DNA of 64,000 nucleotides from Sphingomonas gellani (GCF_900110035.1 NZ_FOCF01000003.1:186001-250000), one strand, 5' to 3'. Counted from the first letter of the stretch, positions 28,811-39,044 are shown. The notes: generated by a model from the sequence alone, not told the origin. Numbers and translations are program-made.

Positions 28811-28897
28811 GCGGTCGTGGCGGAATTGGTAGACGCGCAACGTTGAGGTCGTTGTGGCCGAAAGGCCGTGGAAGTTCGAGTCTTCTCGACCGCACCA
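28811..28897 (+). tRNA. tRNA-Leu (anticodon GAG)
   Basis: 87 bases with a long variable arm, as class II tRNAs have. The acceptor stem GCGGTCG pairs with CGACCGC and CCA is encoded. The anticodon stem CAACG/CGTTG encloses TTGAGGT, anticodon GAG, reading CTC/CTT (Leu). The T loop is GTTCGAGTC. Confidence 0.95.
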
Positions 28898-29115
28898 CCA
28901 TCATCCATCTTGCAGATGTGGACCCCGATGGGCGTGTCTCCACCACCCCCGTTGACGGTGCGGGATGATCGATCTTCCCCAACGTAAGCGGTTCTCAGTT
29001 CGGGTCGGCGCGCCTGCCCGAGATACGGGACCTCCGCTGAACCCGATCAAGGTCGTCGACTATCTCTCATGACAACCGCATCCGTCGGTACGCCTGCCGG
29101 CCCCGTGCATGCAGC

Positions 29116-30096
29116 CTACTCGAATCCGACCACGGCGTGGGGGACATAGGCTTCCTCCAGCCGGGCCAGCTCGCTTTCGCTGAGCACGAGGTCGAGGGCG
29201 GCGATCGCATCGTTCAGATGGCCGGGCTTGGACGCGCCCACGATAGGCGCCGATACGACCGGCTTGGCAAGGACCCATGCCAGCGCGATCTGCGCGCGGG
29301 CCACGCCGCGTTCGCTCGCCACGGCGGCAACCGCATCCACGACCCTGCGATCGGCCGAAGCGGTGTGTTCGTACAACGTCCTGCCGAAATTGTCGGTCTG
29401 CGAACGTTCGGTCGTCTCGTCCCAATCGCGCGTCAGGCGCCCGCGGGCCAGCGGGCTCCACGGGATGACACCGATCCCTTCCGCCTCACACAACGGCAGC
29501 ATTTCGCGCTCTTCCTCGCGGTAGAGGAGGTTCACGTAATTCTGCATCGTGACGAAACGGGTCCAGCCATTCGCATCGGACGTGTGCAGCATGGTGGCGA
29601 ACTGCCAGGCGTACATTGAGGACGCGCCGATGTAGCGAGCCTTGCCGGCCTTCACGACGTCATGAAGCGCCTCCAGCGTCTCTTCGATGGGCGTGTCGTA
29701 GTCAAAGCGGTGGATCTGGTAGAGGTCGACATAGTCGGTCCCGAGCCGGGTGAGGCTGGCATCGATCTCCTGCATGATCGCCTTGCGGCTCAGTCCCGCT
29801 CCATTGGGGCCGGGGCGCATCCGGCCATGCACCTTGGTGGCGATCACCACCTCTTCGCGCCGGGTGAAATCCTTCAGCGCGCGCCCGACGATCTCCTCAG
29901 AGCTGCCATCCGAATAAACATTGGCCGTGTCGAAGAAGTTGATCCCGGCCTCTACGGCTTGCTGCAGAAGCGGGCGGCTTTTTGCTTCGTCCAGCGTCCA
30001 TTCGTGGTTGCCGCGCGCTGGGTCGCCATAGGTCATGCAGCCGAGGCAAAGTCGCGATATGTCGAGGCCCGTCGAGCCGAGTTTCGTGTATTCCAT
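29116..30096 (-). CDS. aldo/keto reductase
   Basis: 326 residues from ATG 30096. NADPH-dependent (alpha/beta)8-barrel reductase: MEYTKLGSTGLDISRLCLGC, the Asp-Tyr pair in INFFDTANVYSDGSSEE (catalytic Tyr), Lys in VVIATKVHGRM, and His in DLYQIHRFDYDTPIEETLEA. The C-terminal cofactor-binding part has SAPIVGASKPGHLNDAI. The resemblance is to the YajO/general stress AKR group. The true substrate is unknown. Confidence 0.92.
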   Translation of the reverse strand: MEYTKLGSTGLDISRLCLGCMTYGDPARGNHEWTLDEAKSRPLLQQAVEAGINFFDTANVYSDGSSEEIVGRALKDFTRREEVVIATKVHGRMRPGPNGAGLSRKAIMQEIDASLTRLGTDYVDLYQIHRFDYDTPIEETLEALHDVVKAGKARYIGASSMYAWQFATMLHTSDANGWTRFVTMQNYVNLLYREEEREMLPLCEAEGIGVIPWSPLARGRLTRDWDETTERSQTDNFGRTLYEHTASADRRVVDAVAAVASERGVARAQIALAWVLAKPVVSAPIVGASKPGHLNDAIAALDLVLSESELARLEEAYVPHAVVGFE

Positions 30097-30446
30097 GACG
30101 CGTCCTCCGATGGGTGTGCGGAACGCCTCGATCGCACGGAGGGTCCGTGTCCGGGCAGGAGGCGGCAAACTGTCGCCTATCGCGGAGACGCCCATGCGCT
30201 GGGCACGCGAGGCATGGGGGCTCTCAGGTTTGAAGTCTGCTGCCGTGCCTCGCAGGGTCGGCAAAGCGCATCACAGGACATTGGGGCAGGCCGGGTGCGA
30301 CGCTTTGCCTAGCACCCCGCAATTAGGACACTACGCACCAGGATTTACAGGGGTCTGGAACACAGGTCCGGCGCTTCACCAGCTTAAGCCCACCGCTCGG
30401 CCTGATCCGAAGTCACTGAAGGTATGCGCCGGCCAATGCCAACGCG
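30097..30446. other. intergenic region, no feature supported
   Basis: 350 bases between the aldo/keto reductase start and the DUF1674 stop. I see no gene, RNA fold or terminator that I can defend. GC is slightly lower than in the flanking genes. Confidence 0.5.
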
Positions 30447-30608
30447 TCAGAAATCGATCGCGATGCCCTTCGACTCCCAATCGCCATAGCGAACGGGGTC
30501 TTTGCCCAGCGGGTCGGTCGCGGGGCGGGGGCGATCCTCCGGCACGGGCACGGGCGGGCTTTTCGACAAATAGGCTGGCGGCTTCAGGTTGGGCGGGCGC
30601 TGGGCCAT
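30447..30608 (-). CDS. DUF1674 protein (SDHAF4-like)
   Basis: 53 residues with the family's C-terminal block DPVRYGDWESKGIAIDF after a Pro-rich N-terminus. The eukaryotic relative SDHAF4 helps assemble flavinylated SdhA. The bacterial gene is typical of alphaproteobacteria and often lies divergent from rsmB, as here (50 bases between starts). Confidence 0.85.
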   Translation of the reverse strand: MAQRPPNLKPPAYLSKSPPVPVPEDRPRPATDPLGKDPVRYGDWESKGIAIDF

Positions 30609-30658
30609 GACATGCTTCCGATTGCGCTTGACAGATACCGGGGCCATGTCGGCCCGCG

Positions 30659-31975
30659 ATGGCACGACCACAAGAGACAAACCGCCGCTCCGCCCCCGTT
30701 CGCCCGCCGGAGCCGCTGGGCACCGCCGTCCGCCGCGCTGCGCTGCGCCTGCTGGATGCGGTGCTGCGCCGGGGCGAGGCGCTGGAGGCGGCGCTGCCCG
30801 GCGCGACGCGCGCGCTGCACGGCGGGCCCGATCGCGGGCTGGCGCATGCCATCGCCGCAGAGACGCTGCGCCGCATGACCGACCTGGACGCGCTGATCGA
30901 CAGCGCGACGCGGCAGCGGTTGCCCGACGATGCCAAGGCGCGTTCGGCGCTACGCGTGGCTTTGGTCCAGGTGCTGGCGCTCGGCACCCCGCCGCACGCC
31001 GCCATCGCGACCGTGCTGCCGCTGGTGGATGGCGGCCCGCGCAAGCTGGTCCATGGCGTATTCGGCACGCTGATGCGCGGTGGCGCGACTCTGCCGGAGG
31101 TGCCGGTGCTGCCCGTCGGCGTGGCGGAGCGCTGGACGAATGTCTGGGGCGTAGAAGTCGCCGCCGCCGCCGCCCGCGCCATCGCCGCGCCGCCACCCGT
31201 CGACCTGTCGCTGCGCGATCCCGCCGCCACGGCCGAATGGGCGGACAGGCTGGGCGGGGTCAGCCTGATGAGCGGGCATGTCCGCCTGCCCGCCGACCAC
31301 GCGCCGATCCCGGAGTTGCCGGGGTTCGGGGAGGGCGCTTGGTGGGTGCAGGACATCGCCGCGTCGATCCCCGCGCGATTGCTGGCGGAGGTGCCGGGCG
31401 AGGTGGTCGACCTGTGCGCCGCACCGGGCGGGAAGACGTTGCAACTCGCCGCCCAGGGTAAGCGCGTGACGGCGGTGGATGTGTCGGAAAGTCGTCTGGC
31501 GCGACTTCGCGACAATCTGTCCCGCACGACACTGGCGGCGAAAGTGGTGCGTGCCGACGCACTGAACTGGGCGCCGGCCGCACCGGCTGACGGCGTGCTG
31601 GTCGACGCCCCGTGCAGCGCCAGCGGCATCTTCCGCCGTCATCCGGACGTGCTGTACCGGGCCCATGCCGGCATCGTCGCCGAGCTGGCCGAGCTTCAGG
31701 CGCGCATCCTGGCCCGTGCGGCCGATTGGGTGAAGCCGGGCGGCGTGCTGGTCTATGCCACCTGCTCGCTGGAACGCGAGGAAGGGGAGGCGCAGGTCGA
31801 CGCCTTCCTGGCAGCGCGTGACGATTATCGGCTGGACGCGGGTGTCGCGGATCGCCTGCCGGCGGCGATGCGACCCGCGATACCCGACGGTCATGTCAGG
31901 ACCCTGCCGGGGATAATGGAGGGCGACGGCGGCATGGACGGGTTCTTCATCGCGCGCCTGATCCGCAACGCCTGA
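30659..31975 (+). CDS. rsmB: 16S rRNA m5C methyltransferase, RsmB family
   Basis: 438 residues. An N-terminal NusB-like RNA-binding domain ([20 protein letters not shown]) is followed by a SAM-dependent catalytic domain with [20 protein letters not shown]. Both Cys motifs are present: [16 protein letters not shown] and [13 protein letters not shown], the latter holding the nucleophile. RsmB modifies C967 of E. coli 16S rRNA. It is followed by rpe after 40 bases. Confidence 0.93.
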   Translation: MARPQETNRRSAPVRPPEPLGTAVRRAALRLLDAVLRRGEALEAALPGATRALHGGPDRGLAHAIAAETLRRMTDLDALIDSATRQRLPDDAKARSALRVALVQVLALGTPPHAAIATVLPLVDGGPRKLVHGVFGTLMRGGATLPEVPVLPVGVAERWTNVWGVEVAAAAARAIAAPPPVDLSLRDPAATAEWADRLGGVSLMSGHVRLPADHAPIPELPGFGEGAWWVQDIAASIPARLLAEVPGEVVDLCAAPGGKTLQLAAQGKRVTAVDVSESRLARLRDNLSRTTLAAKVVRADALNWAPAAPADGVLVDAPCSASGIFRRHPDVLYRAHAGIVAELAELQARILARAADWVKPGGVLVYATCSLEREEGEAQVDAFLAARDDYRLDAGVADRLPAAMRPAIPDGHVRTLPGIMEGDGGMDGFFIARLIRNA

Positions 31976-32015
31976 CTTGCGGGGGCGTTCGGGGTTGCTA
32001 CAGAACGATCCGCCT

Positions 32016-32681
32016 ATGCCAGCCAAGCCCGTCCGCATCGCCCCGTCCATCCTGTCCGCCGACTTCGCGCGACTGGGCGAGGAGGTGCGCGCGATCGATG
32101 CGGCCGGCGCGGACTGGATCCATATCGATGTCATGGATGGGCATTTCGTCCCCAACCTGTCGATGGGTCCGGCGGTGGTGAAGGCGATCCGGCCGCTGAC
32201 GACGAAGCCGTTCGACGTCCACCTGATGATCTCCCCCGTCGATCCGTTCCTGGAGGCGTTCGCGGAGGCGGGTGCCGACACCATGACCGTGCATCCGGAG
32301 GCGGGCCCGCATATCCACCGCACGGTCGGCGCGATCAAGGCGCTGGGCAAGCGCGCGGGCGTGGTGCTGAACCCCGGCACCCCGGCGAAGATGCTCGATT
32401 ATCTGATCGACACCGTCGACCTGGTGCTGGTGATGAGCGTCAATCCGGGTTTCGGTGGCCAGCATTTCATCGAGTCGCAGCTGAAGAAGATCGCCGCGAT
32501 CCGCAAGATGATCGACGCCACCGGGCGCGACATCGACCTGGAGGTGGATGGCGGCGTCGATGCGGACAATGCACGCCGCTGTGTCGAGGCGGGCGCGGAC
32601 GCGCTGGTCGCGGGCACGTCGGTGTTCCGCCATGGTCCGACCGGCTATGCGGCCGCGATCGCCGCCTTGAGGAACGGGTGA
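32016..32681 (+). CDS. rpe: ribulose-phosphate 3-epimerase
   Basis: 221 residues, TIM barrel. Substrate and metal residues are seen in [29 protein letters not shown] (His and Asp metal ligands), FDVHLMI (His) and [13 protein letters not shown] (Asp). The phosphate site GTSVF is near the end. Pentose phosphate and Calvin pathways. The stop overlaps the heparinase-like start (GTGA). Confidence 0.96.
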   Translation: MPAKPVRIAPSILSADFARLGEEVRAIDAAGADWIHIDVMDGHFVPNLSMGPAVVKAIRPLTTKPFDVHLMISPVDPFLEAFAEAGADTMTVHPEAGPHIHRTVGAIKALGKRAGVVLNPGTPAKMLDYLIDTVDLVLVMSVNPGFGGQHFIESQLKKIAAIRKMIDATGRDIDLEVDGGVDADNARRCVEAGADALVAGTSVFRHGPTGYAAAIAALRNG

Positions 32682-34432
32682 GCGCGCCCGAGGACGGGAT
32701 CGACGAAACGGCCGCCGACCCCAATTCCGACACGATCGACGAGGGTCGCCGGCTGGTCCGGCTGGGCGGTGACAAGGGGCTGAGCCTGGCCGAGCGGCTG
32801 GCCGATCGGTTCCACAGGCTGACCTGGCGCACGCCGCTGCACTCGTTGCGACTGAAGGGGCGCTATCCGCTGAAGCTGCTGGCGATCCCGGACGACACGA
32901 TCATGGGCGATGTGGCGCGCGGCCAGGCCCTGTTGCAGGGCCAGGTCGTGTTTCGCGGCGAGCGCCAGCCGATCGAGACGCTGGACGTTTCGGGCCCGAA
33001 CGTCGGTGCGGCGTTTGCCGAATATGTCCACAGCTTCGCCTGGTTGCGCGACCTGTCCACCGTGGCGACGCGGGCACAGGGCGCGCCGGTGGCCGAACTG
33101 GTCATGGCACGCTGGCTGGACGCGCACGCCGAGACGGTGGCGGGTACGGCGTGGCGGCCCGACATGTGGGGACGGCGCATCCTGTTCTGGACCGCGCACG
33201 CGCCGCTGATCCTGTCGTCGGCCGACCTGATCTATCGCTCCAAGGTGCTGAACGCCTTGGCCCGCGGGGCGCGCCATCTCGATCGGGGGGCGGACAAGGC
33301 GCCGGCGGGCCCGCGCCGGATCGCGGCATGGTGCGGGGTCATCGCGGCGGGCCTGCTGATCCCCGGCGGAGAGCCGCGCCAGGCGTTTGGGGAAGCGGGG
33401 CTGCTCAGGGCGCTGGCGGCGTCGCAGTTCGACGATGGCGGGTCCGTGACGCGCAGCCCGGCTGCGTTGCTGGACACGGTGGCGCTGCTGACGCTGCTCG
33501 CCGGCTGCTACGACGCGCGGCGGATCGATTGGCCAGAGCCGGTGACCACCGCCCTGAACAAGGCGGTCGGCGCCTTGCTGGGCGTGAGCCATGCGGATCG
33601 CGGCCTGTCGAGTTGGCAGGGTGGGGGCCCCGCCTCCGCCGAAGAGGTCGCGGCGGTGATCGAGGGCAGCGGGGTCCGCACCCGTCCGCTGCGCCAGGCA
33701 CGCGACTGGGGTTATCAGCGATTGGCGGCGGGCGGCGCGGTGCTGATCGTCGACGCGGCGCCGCCGCCGGTCGCGCGCGTGGTCGATGGCGGCTGTGCCT
33801 CCACGCTGGCGTTCGAGTTCTCCGACGGGCCGGCGCGGATCGTGGTCAATTGCGGCGGCGCGCGCGCGGCGGTGGCAGGACTGCCGCGTCCGATCGTCGA
33901 GGGACTGCGTACGACGGCCGCGCATTCCACGCTGATCGTGGGCGACTCCAACTCGACCGCGATCCATGCCGATGGCACGTTGGGGCGCGGTGTGGTCGAG
34001 GTGGAGTTGTCGCGCCTGGAGAATGAGGCGGCGAGCCGGATCGACGCCGCGCATGACGGCTATGCCCGCCGCTGGGGCTTCCAGCATCGCCGGCAACTGG
34101 TGCTGGGTGCCGAGGGGCGCGAGCTGCGCGGCGAGGACCAGTTGCTGCCGGTGGGGCGCAAGCGTCGTTCCGGTGCGGTCGGGTTCGCCGTGCGGTTCCA
34201 CTTGGGCGGGGGGGTCGAGGCGTCGGCGACCGCAGACAGCCTTGGCGCGATCCTCCGGGTGCCGGGCGGCGCCTTGTGGCAATTCCGCTGCCGTGGCGGG
34301 ACGCTGGCGATCGAGGACAGCCTGTGGATCGATGCGGACGGCCGTCCGGTGGCGACGCAGCAGCTGGTGATCGGCGGCGAGGCGCAGGCCGGTGGCGCAA
34401 CCGTCAGCTGGGCGCTGAAGCGGGCGATGTAG
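32678..34432 (+). CDS. heparinase II/III family protein
   Basis: 584 residues, cytosolic by sequence. An N-terminal alpha/alpha-toroid ([20 protein letters not shown]) and a C-terminal beta-sandwich ([39 protein letters not shown], holding the conserved His) match the family, whose members cleave uronic acid polysaccharides. No signal peptide is seen, which is common for the alphaproteobacterial copies beside rsmB. In many relatives purH comes next; here a chorismate mutase and the flagellar cluster follow. The natural substrate is unknown. Confidence 0.82.
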   Translation: MSAPEDGIDETAADPNSDTIDEGRRLVRLGGDKGLSLAERLADRFHRLTWRTPLHSLRLKGRYPLKLLAIPDDTIMGDVARGQALLQGQVVFRGERQPIETLDVSGPNVGAAFAEYVHSFAWLRDLSTVATRAQGAPVAELVMARWLDAHAETVAGTAWRPDMWGRRILFWTAHAPLILSSADLIYRSKVLNALARGARHLDRGADKAPAGPRRIAAWCGVIAAGLLIPGGEPRQAFGEAGLLRALAASQFDDGGSVTRSPAALLDTVALLTLLAGCYDARRIDWPEPVTTALNKAVGALLGVSHADRGLSSWQGGGPASAEEVAAVIEGSGVRTRPLRQARDWGYQRLAAGGAVLIVDAAPPPVARVVDGGCASTLAFEFSDGPARIVVNCGGARAAVAGLPRPIVEGLRTTAAHSTLIVGDSNSTAIHADGTLGRGVVEVELSRLENEAASRIDAAHDGYARRWGFQHRRQLVLGAEGRELRGEDQLLPVGRKRRSGAVGFAVRFHLGGGVEASATADSLGAILRVPGGALWQFRCRGGTLAIEDSLWIDADGRPVATQQLVIGGEAQAGGATVSWALKRAM

Positions 34433-34577
34433 CCCGGACGGCGGCTCGCCCGAGCGTCGCGCGACCCGCTGCCGCAGAACAGCGTCAACAACCACGGCCG
34501 ACGACCGCGCTGCCCATCCTGAGCGTGCGCCATCCCGACCGGGTGGACAGCCCGACGCCGCGGGTTAAGGAAAGCGC

Positions 34578-34889
34578 ATGACCGCCCCGATCCTTGCCGC
34601 CACCGATTGCACCACCATGGCGGAGGTGCGCGCGGGCGTCGACGCGGTCGATCGGGAACTGGTGGCGCTGCTCGCGCGCCGCTTCGCCTATATGGATGCG
34701 GCCGCGCGGATCAAACCGACGCGCAATGCGGTGCGGGATGAGGGGCGCAAGGCGCAGGTGATCGGCAACGCACGCGACGCGGCGGGGGCGGCCGGATTGC
34801 CGGGCGCCGTGATCGCGGACATGTGGGAGCGGCTGGTCGAGGGATCGATCGCCTATGAACTGGCCGCGTTCGACCGCAGCCGGGGCTGA
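34578..34889 (+). CDS. chorismate mutase (AroQ type)
   Basis: 103 residues, all helical: TMAEVRAGVDAVDRELVALL, then ARRFAYMDAAARIKPTRNAV, and a third helix ending EGSIAYELAAFDRS. The Arg and Lys positions that hold chorismate in AroQ-alpha enzymes are present (VRAGVDAVDRE, AARIK). It makes prephenate for Phe/Tyr. No fused prephenate dehydratase. It converges on fliS with 39 bases between stops. Confidence 0.85.
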   Translation: MTAPILAATDCTTMAEVRAGVDAVDRELVALLARRFAYMDAAARIKPTRNAVRDEGRKAQVIGNARDAAGAAGLPGAVIADMWERLVEGSIAYELAAFDRSRG

Positions 34890-34928
34890 GCTACGCCCGC
34901 CGGCTGAACCTGTGCCGGCATCCGGTCG

Positions 34929-35327
34929 TCAGCCGCCGCTGACCGTGCGCCAGGCGGAGGCGATCTCTTCGAGGTTCTTGGCGGTTTCGCGGAACGGGCG
35001 GGGATCGTTGCCGATCGCCGCTTCCACCACCGCGCGACGCGCGCCGGTGTACAGCCCGGCCAAGGTGCGCGACAGGTCGCCGCCCTTTTCGAAATCCAGC
35101 CCCGCCTCCAACGCGAACAGGATGGCGGTGGCGCGCGTCACCCGGTCGCTGCGCACCTGAAGCTGGCCGTTCTCCGTCGCCCAGGCGGCGGCGCGGAGTG
35201 CGGCGACCAGTTCGTCGTACATGAGCTGCACCAGGCCCGCGCCATCGGCGACGGCGGTGCGGCCCACCATGTCGACCTGGCGATAGGTCGCCGCCGGATC
35301 GCGGCAAAGGGCGGTCGCATAGGCCAT
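34929..35327 (-). CDS. fliS: flagellin export chaperone FliS
   Basis: 132 residues from ATG 35327 (one base overlaps the fliD stop). Four-helix chaperone: YRQVDMVGRTAVADGAGLVQ, LMYDELVAALRAA, then LEAGLDFEKGGDLSRTLAGL. It binds the C-terminal helix of flagellin in the cytosol until export. The fliD-fliS order is standard. Last gene of the minus-strand run, probably read from the sigma-28 site before fliD. Confidence 0.92.
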   Translation of the reverse strand: MAYATALCRDPAATYRQVDMVGRTAVADGAGLVQLMYDELVAALRAAAWATENGQLQVRSDRVTRATAILFALEAGLDFEKGGDLSRTLAGLYTGARRAVVEAAIGNDPRPFRETAKNLEEIASAWRTVSGG

Positions 35328-36853
35328 CAATTATCGCTCTTGTTCCAGGCGGCGATCTGGTTGGTCAGGAAGGTCTGCGTCGACTTGTACGCGGCCACCT
35401 TGCTGTTCATGCTGGAGAATTGCTGCGTCATGCGCGTGGTCGCATCGGTCTTCTGGTCGGCCAGCCGGTCCTGCTGCGTGGCCAGGTCCTTTTGCTGCTG
35501 GAGATAGCGGATGTTGGACGCGCCCAGGCCGTACAGCGTGCTGCCGGCGTTGAGCGACACCGACTTCAGCGCGGCGGAGATGCCGGTGCCGTCGGTGGTG
35601 CTGGCGAACATCGCCTGGATGCGCTCGGGATAGTCCTTCAGCGCGCGGGTCAGCGACGCGTCGTCGACCTCCAGCGTGCCCGTCTTCGTGGTGCGGACGC
35701 CGATGCCGGCCAGGGTGGAGGGCGATCCGTCGGTGGTGCTGGGCGACAGCGCCCGGCGGGTCAGCGCCTGGAGCGAATCCTTCAGCGAGCGCACCGCCTG
35801 ATCGTTCTTCAACGGGCCGTCGGTCGAGTCGAGCTGTTCGTCGACCATCGCCAGCACCTGGTTGTAGGTATCGACGAAATCCGTGACCGCGCTTTTCAGC
35901 GCATCGGCGGGCACCGTGCTGGTCAGCGATACGGGACCCGACGAAACGCCGGTCAGTTGCAGCCTGACCCCGTCGATCAGATCCGACACGGTGTTGCTGC
36001 CGCGCTCCACCGCGACGCCGTCCAGCGTCATCTTCGCGTTCTGCGCGCCCGACGTGATGGTGCTGTTGCCGGCACCCGGACCGACGTTCAGCGCCGACAG
36101 GTCGCCGGTGGTGGAGGTGGAGGACAGGGTGAACGCCTGATCCTTGCCCGTCGCGCTCTTCAGCGACAGATACGCGCTGCCGTCCGCATCGGTGACGACC
36201 GACGCGGTGACGCCGGCCTTCTTCGCATTGATCGCGGCGGCGATCTTGGTCAGGCTGCCGTCGGTGATGTCGATCGTGATGGGCGCGGCGGACCCGGCGG
36301 TGAAGCCGTCCACGGACTTGCCATCGGCGCTGTACGCTGCCTGTCCGAAGGTCAGCGTCAGCTGGCCGGTGCCGACACTGGCAGTGCTGTTGGGAAAAGC
36401 CTTTTTGCTGACCGCGACCTGCGCGCTCGCCAGCTGGGTGACGCTCAGGTTCGCGGACAGCGACGCGGCGCCGGTACCGGTGGCCGCGGCGGTGAACACC
36501 GCGTTGTTGCCGCTGACCGGCTGCGATACCAGCGTGCCGTTCTTGGTCAGCGTGTCGAGCGCGTTGGAAAAGGTGGACAGGGCGTTTTTCAGCGTGGCGA
36601 TGCCGCTGATCTGCGCGGTCAGCGTGTCGGCCTGCTTGGTCAGCTGGGTCGTCTTCGCATCGAACTGCGCGGCGACGAGGGACGTGACGAGGCTGGCCGT
36701 GTCGACGCCCGAACCCGCGTTCAGCGAGTTCAGCAACTGCGTCGTCGCCGCGCTGGTCGAGCTGGCGGCGGTGGTGCTGGCCGATGCCGGCTTGCTGGTC
36801 GTGGTGGTGTTGGCGGTGCTCGTCGAGCTCGTCGCGCTGGTCGTCGTCGTCAT
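35327..36853 (-). CDS. fliD: flagellar filament cap protein FliD
   Basis: 508 residues. The N-terminal HAP2 domain begins around residue 40 (NSLNAGSGVDTASLVTSLVA) after an unusually Thr/Ser/Ala-rich leader. The C-terminal coiled domain is near 400-500 (LYGLGASNIRYLQQQKDLAT, RMTQQFSSMNSKVAAYKSTQ). FliD folds at the growing filament tip and guides flagellin insertion. The sigma-28 match at 36882-36908 fits late-class expression with flagellin. Confidence 0.93.
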   Translation of the reverse strand: MTTTTSATSSTSTANTTTTSKPASASTTAASSTSAATTQLLNSLNAGSGVDTASLVTSLVAAQFDAKTTQLTKQADTLTAQISGIATLKNALSTFSNALDTLTKNGTLVSQPVSGNNAVFTAAATGTGAASLSANLSVTQLASAQVAVSKKAFPNSTASVGTGQLTLTFGQAAYSADGKSVDGFTAGSAAPITIDITDGSLTKIAAAINAKKAGVTASVVTDADGSAYLSLKSATGKDQAFTLSSTSTTGDLSALNVGPGAGNSTITSGAQNAKMTLDGVAVERGSNTVSDLIDGVRLQLTGVSSGPVSLTSTVPADALKSAVTDFVDTYNQVLAMVDEQLDSTDGPLKNDQAVRSLKDSLQALTRRALSPSTTDGSPSTLAGIGVRTTKTGTLEVDDASLTRALKDYPERIQAMFASTTDGTGISAALKSVSLNAGSTLYGLGASNIRYLQQQKDLATQQDRLADQKTDATTRMTQQFSSMNSKVAAYKSTQTFLTNQIAAWNKSDN

Positions 36854-36881
36854 CGATGCACCCTAAGCCTGGCTGTCCCCG

Positions 36882-36908
36882 TAAACGGCGCGCGAACGCC
36901 GAGTTTTA
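36882..36908 (-). promoter_or_regulatory. sigma-28 (FliA) promoter of fliD-fliS
   Basis: On the minus strand: TAAA (36908-36905), exactly 15 bases, then GCCGTTTA (36889-36882), 29 bases before the fliD ATG. It overlaps the last codon and stop of flhB. The same spacing and a near-identical -10 box occur before fliC1, fliC2 and flgM. Confidence 0.75.
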
Positions 36909-38033
36909 GCGTCCCTGCACGCCGTTTTCGTCGAAGCGGGCGGTGTCGGGCACGGGGATCACCGGCTGCACGCCCCGCGCGCGGTCGTTGACCCCGAACA
37001 CGAAGGCGAGAACCGTGGCGATCGCCTGATACAGGTCGTCGCGGATCTCCTGCCCCTCGCGGCTGGTGTAATAGACCGCGCGGGCGAGGGCGGGATATTC
37101 CAGCACCGGCACCGCCTGATCCTTTGCCAGTTCGCGGATCGACAGTGCGGTGGCGCCGCGCCCCTTGGCGACCACCACCGGCACCTGATCGCGTCCGCGG
37201 TCGTAGCGCAGCGCGACGGCGAAGTGGGTCGGGTTGGTCAGCACCACATGCGCCTCCGCCACCGCCTTTTGCACCGAACGCGACAGGATCGCCCGTTGGC
37301 GCGCGCGCATATGCCCCTTCGCCTCTGCGGACCCTTCCGATTCCTTGTGCTCGTCCTTCACCTCCTGCTTGGTCATGCGCAGGCCCTTCAACCGCTGCCA
37401 GATCTGCATCGGCACGTCGAAACCGGCGATCAGCACCAGCCCGCCCGCCATCGCGAACAGGATCGACACGAATGTGCCGCCCAGCGCACCCAGCGCGCTG
37501 CCGATGTCGGACTGGGCCAGGCCCAGCGTCGGTCGCGTCGTCTTCCACAGCATCCAGCCGCCGATCGCGCCGAGCAGCACGACCTTCATCAGCGACTTGC
37601 CCAGTTCGATCCACCCGGCCGAGCCGAAGATGCGCTTCAGGCCCGATGCGGGGTTCACCCGGTTCGCCTTGGGCGCCCACAGCCCCGCGTTGAACCCGAT
37701 CGAGCCGAGGCCCGCCTGGCTGACGATCGCGGCCAGCACGCTGATCGCCATCAGGCTGCCGATCGGCAGCGCGAGTTTCCACCCCGCCTCCAGCAACGGG
37801 CGAAAGGGGGACCAGTCCTCCACATCGGCGCGTCCGAACTGGAAACTGGCGGCCATCACGCCGGCACAGGCGCGCATCAGCGAGGGGCCGAACATCACCA
37901 GCCAGCCGACGCCGGCCAGCACGGTCAGCGCGGTGGCGAGGTCCTTGGACTTGAGGACATTGCCATCCTCGCGCGCTTTTTCGCGGCGCTTGGGTGTTGG
38001 GGCTTCTGTCTTTTCGCCAAACTCGTCGCTCAC
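36906..38033 (-). CDS. flhB: flagellar export switch protein FlhB
   Basis: 375 residues from GTG 38033, overlapping the fliR stop (GTGA). Opens SDEFGEKTEAPTPKRREKAR, has four membrane helices, and a cytosolic domain with the self-cleavage motif NPTHFAVALRYDRG (cut between Asn and Pro). It switches the export gate from rod/hook to filament substrates together with FliK. The tail after residue 350 is short. Confidence 0.95.
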   Translation of the reverse strand: MSDEFGEKTEAPTPKRREKAREDGNVLKSKDLATALTVLAGVGWLVMFGPSLMRACAGVMAASFQFGRADVEDWSPFRPLLEAGWKLALPIGSLMAISVLAAIVSQAGLGSIGFNAGLWAPKANRVNPASGLKRIFGSAGWIELGKSLMKVVLLGAIGGWMLWKTTRPTLGLAQSDIGSALGALGGTFVSILFAMAGGLVLIAGFDVPMQIWQRLKGLRMTKQEVKDEHKESEGSAEAKGHMRARQRAILSRSVQKAVAEAHVVLTNPTHFAVALRYDRGRDQVPVVVAKGRGATALSIRELAKDQAVPVLEYPALARAVYYTSREGQEIRDDLYQAIATVLAFVFGVNDRARGVQPVIPVPDTARFDENGVQGR

Positions 38034-38803
38034 GACAGCACCAGGCTTTCGACGGCGGCCAGGCTCTCGCGGATGATGACCAGCATGTAGTCGCCCATCG
38101 CCGGGAATGCGGTGGCGAGCGCGATCACGCCAACGGTCAGGCTGGCGGGCAGGCCCACCGCGAATAGGTTCAGCGACGGCGCCGCGCGGCTCATCATGCC
38201 GACCACCAGGTTGAGGCAGAGCAGCAGAAAGCCGACCGGCAGGGCGAGCAACAGCCCGGCGACAAAGGTGTAGCCGCCGAACAGCGCGATGTTCTTGAGG
38301 TGGCGCGCGTCCAGCCACGCCGCGCCCGGCGGCATGGCGTCATAGCTTTTCACCAGCATCTCGACGAGCACCAGGTGGCCGTCGACCGACAGGAACAACA
38401 GCGTCAGCATGACGGTGAAGAACTGGCCCAGCGCCGGGCTGGGGCGGCCGTTCATCGGGTCCATCGCACTGGCGAAATTGATGCCCATGGATGCGCCGAC
38501 CAGCTCGCTCGCGACCAGCGGCGCGGCGAAGGCGGTCTGCAGCACGAAACCGATGGCCAGGCCGATCACCGCCTCCGCCGCCACCGCGACGAAGGTCGCG
38601 ACGCCGAACACCTGCGCCGGTGGCACGATGCGATGCGTGCCGAGCACCAGGAACGCGATCGCGCCCGCCGCCGACACGCGCACGGTCAGCGGAATGGTCA
38701 CCGCGCCGAACACGGGCGCAGTGATGAACGCCGCCCCGATCCGGACCATGACGAAGATCACGGCCCAGACCTGCGGCTCGATAGCAAGGCCGAACCCTAG
38801 CAC
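38030..38803 (-). CDS. fliR: flagellar export gate protein FliR
   Basis: 257 residues from GTG 38803 (LGFGLAIEPQVWAVIFVMVR). Hydrophobic throughout; the family core is SELVGASMGINFASAMDPMN and SPALGQFFTVMLTLLFLSVD. A longer reading to 38938 adds Arg/Pro/Ala-rich sequence unlike FliR and is rejected. With FliP and FliQ it forms the export channel. It is separated from fliQ by an unusual 240-base spacer. Confidence 0.93.
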   Translation of the reverse strand: MLGFGLAIEPQVWAVIFVMVRIGAAFITAPVFGAVTIPLTVRVSAAGAIAFLVLGTHRIVPPAQVFGVATFVAVAAEAVIGLAIGFVLQTAFAAPLVASELVGASMGINFASAMDPMNGRPSPALGQFFTVMLTLLFLSVDGHLVLVEMLVKSYDAMPPGAAWLDARHLKNIALFGGYTFVAGLLLALPVGFLLLCLNLVVGMMSRAAPSLNLFAVGLPASLTVGVIALATAFPAMGDYMLVIIRESLAAVESLVLS

Positions 38804-39044
38804 GGCGCAGCCAGCGAGCGCGCGCGCATCGTGCGCCACGCTGGCAAGCCCGGCCAGCGGCGCAAAAGCGCCGACTGACGACGCGGCTCTGCCGCGGCGA
38901 GGGCTGGCAGGAAGGATGGGTAAATGGGTCGACAGCACCCCCCGACCACGCCGCGGCGAAGCCGCGTCGTCGAACGGCGCCGGGGCGCCGTCGGCCGCGC
39001 TTGGGCGCGTGGCGCGCAGGGTGCGCGCTCTCGCGCCCTGCGCG
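38804..39044 (-). repeat. spacer with several inverted repeats between fliQ and fliR
   Basis: In an operon where most genes overlap, these 241 bases carry no credible gene. Perfect inverted repeats are: CGCGCAGGG 39013-39021 with CCCTGCGCG 39036-39044, ending at the fliQ stop; ACGGCGCC 38974-38981 with GGCGCCGT 38984-38991; and CGCGGC 38952-38957 with GCCGCG 38961-38966. None is followed by a T run. They may slow transcription, protect the mRNA or be mobile REP-like units. Confidence 0.55.

Noticed and set aside
38804..38938. N-terminal extension of FliR to 38938
   Set aside because: The added residues are Arg/Pro/Ala-rich and unlike FliR, which should begin just before its first membrane helix.
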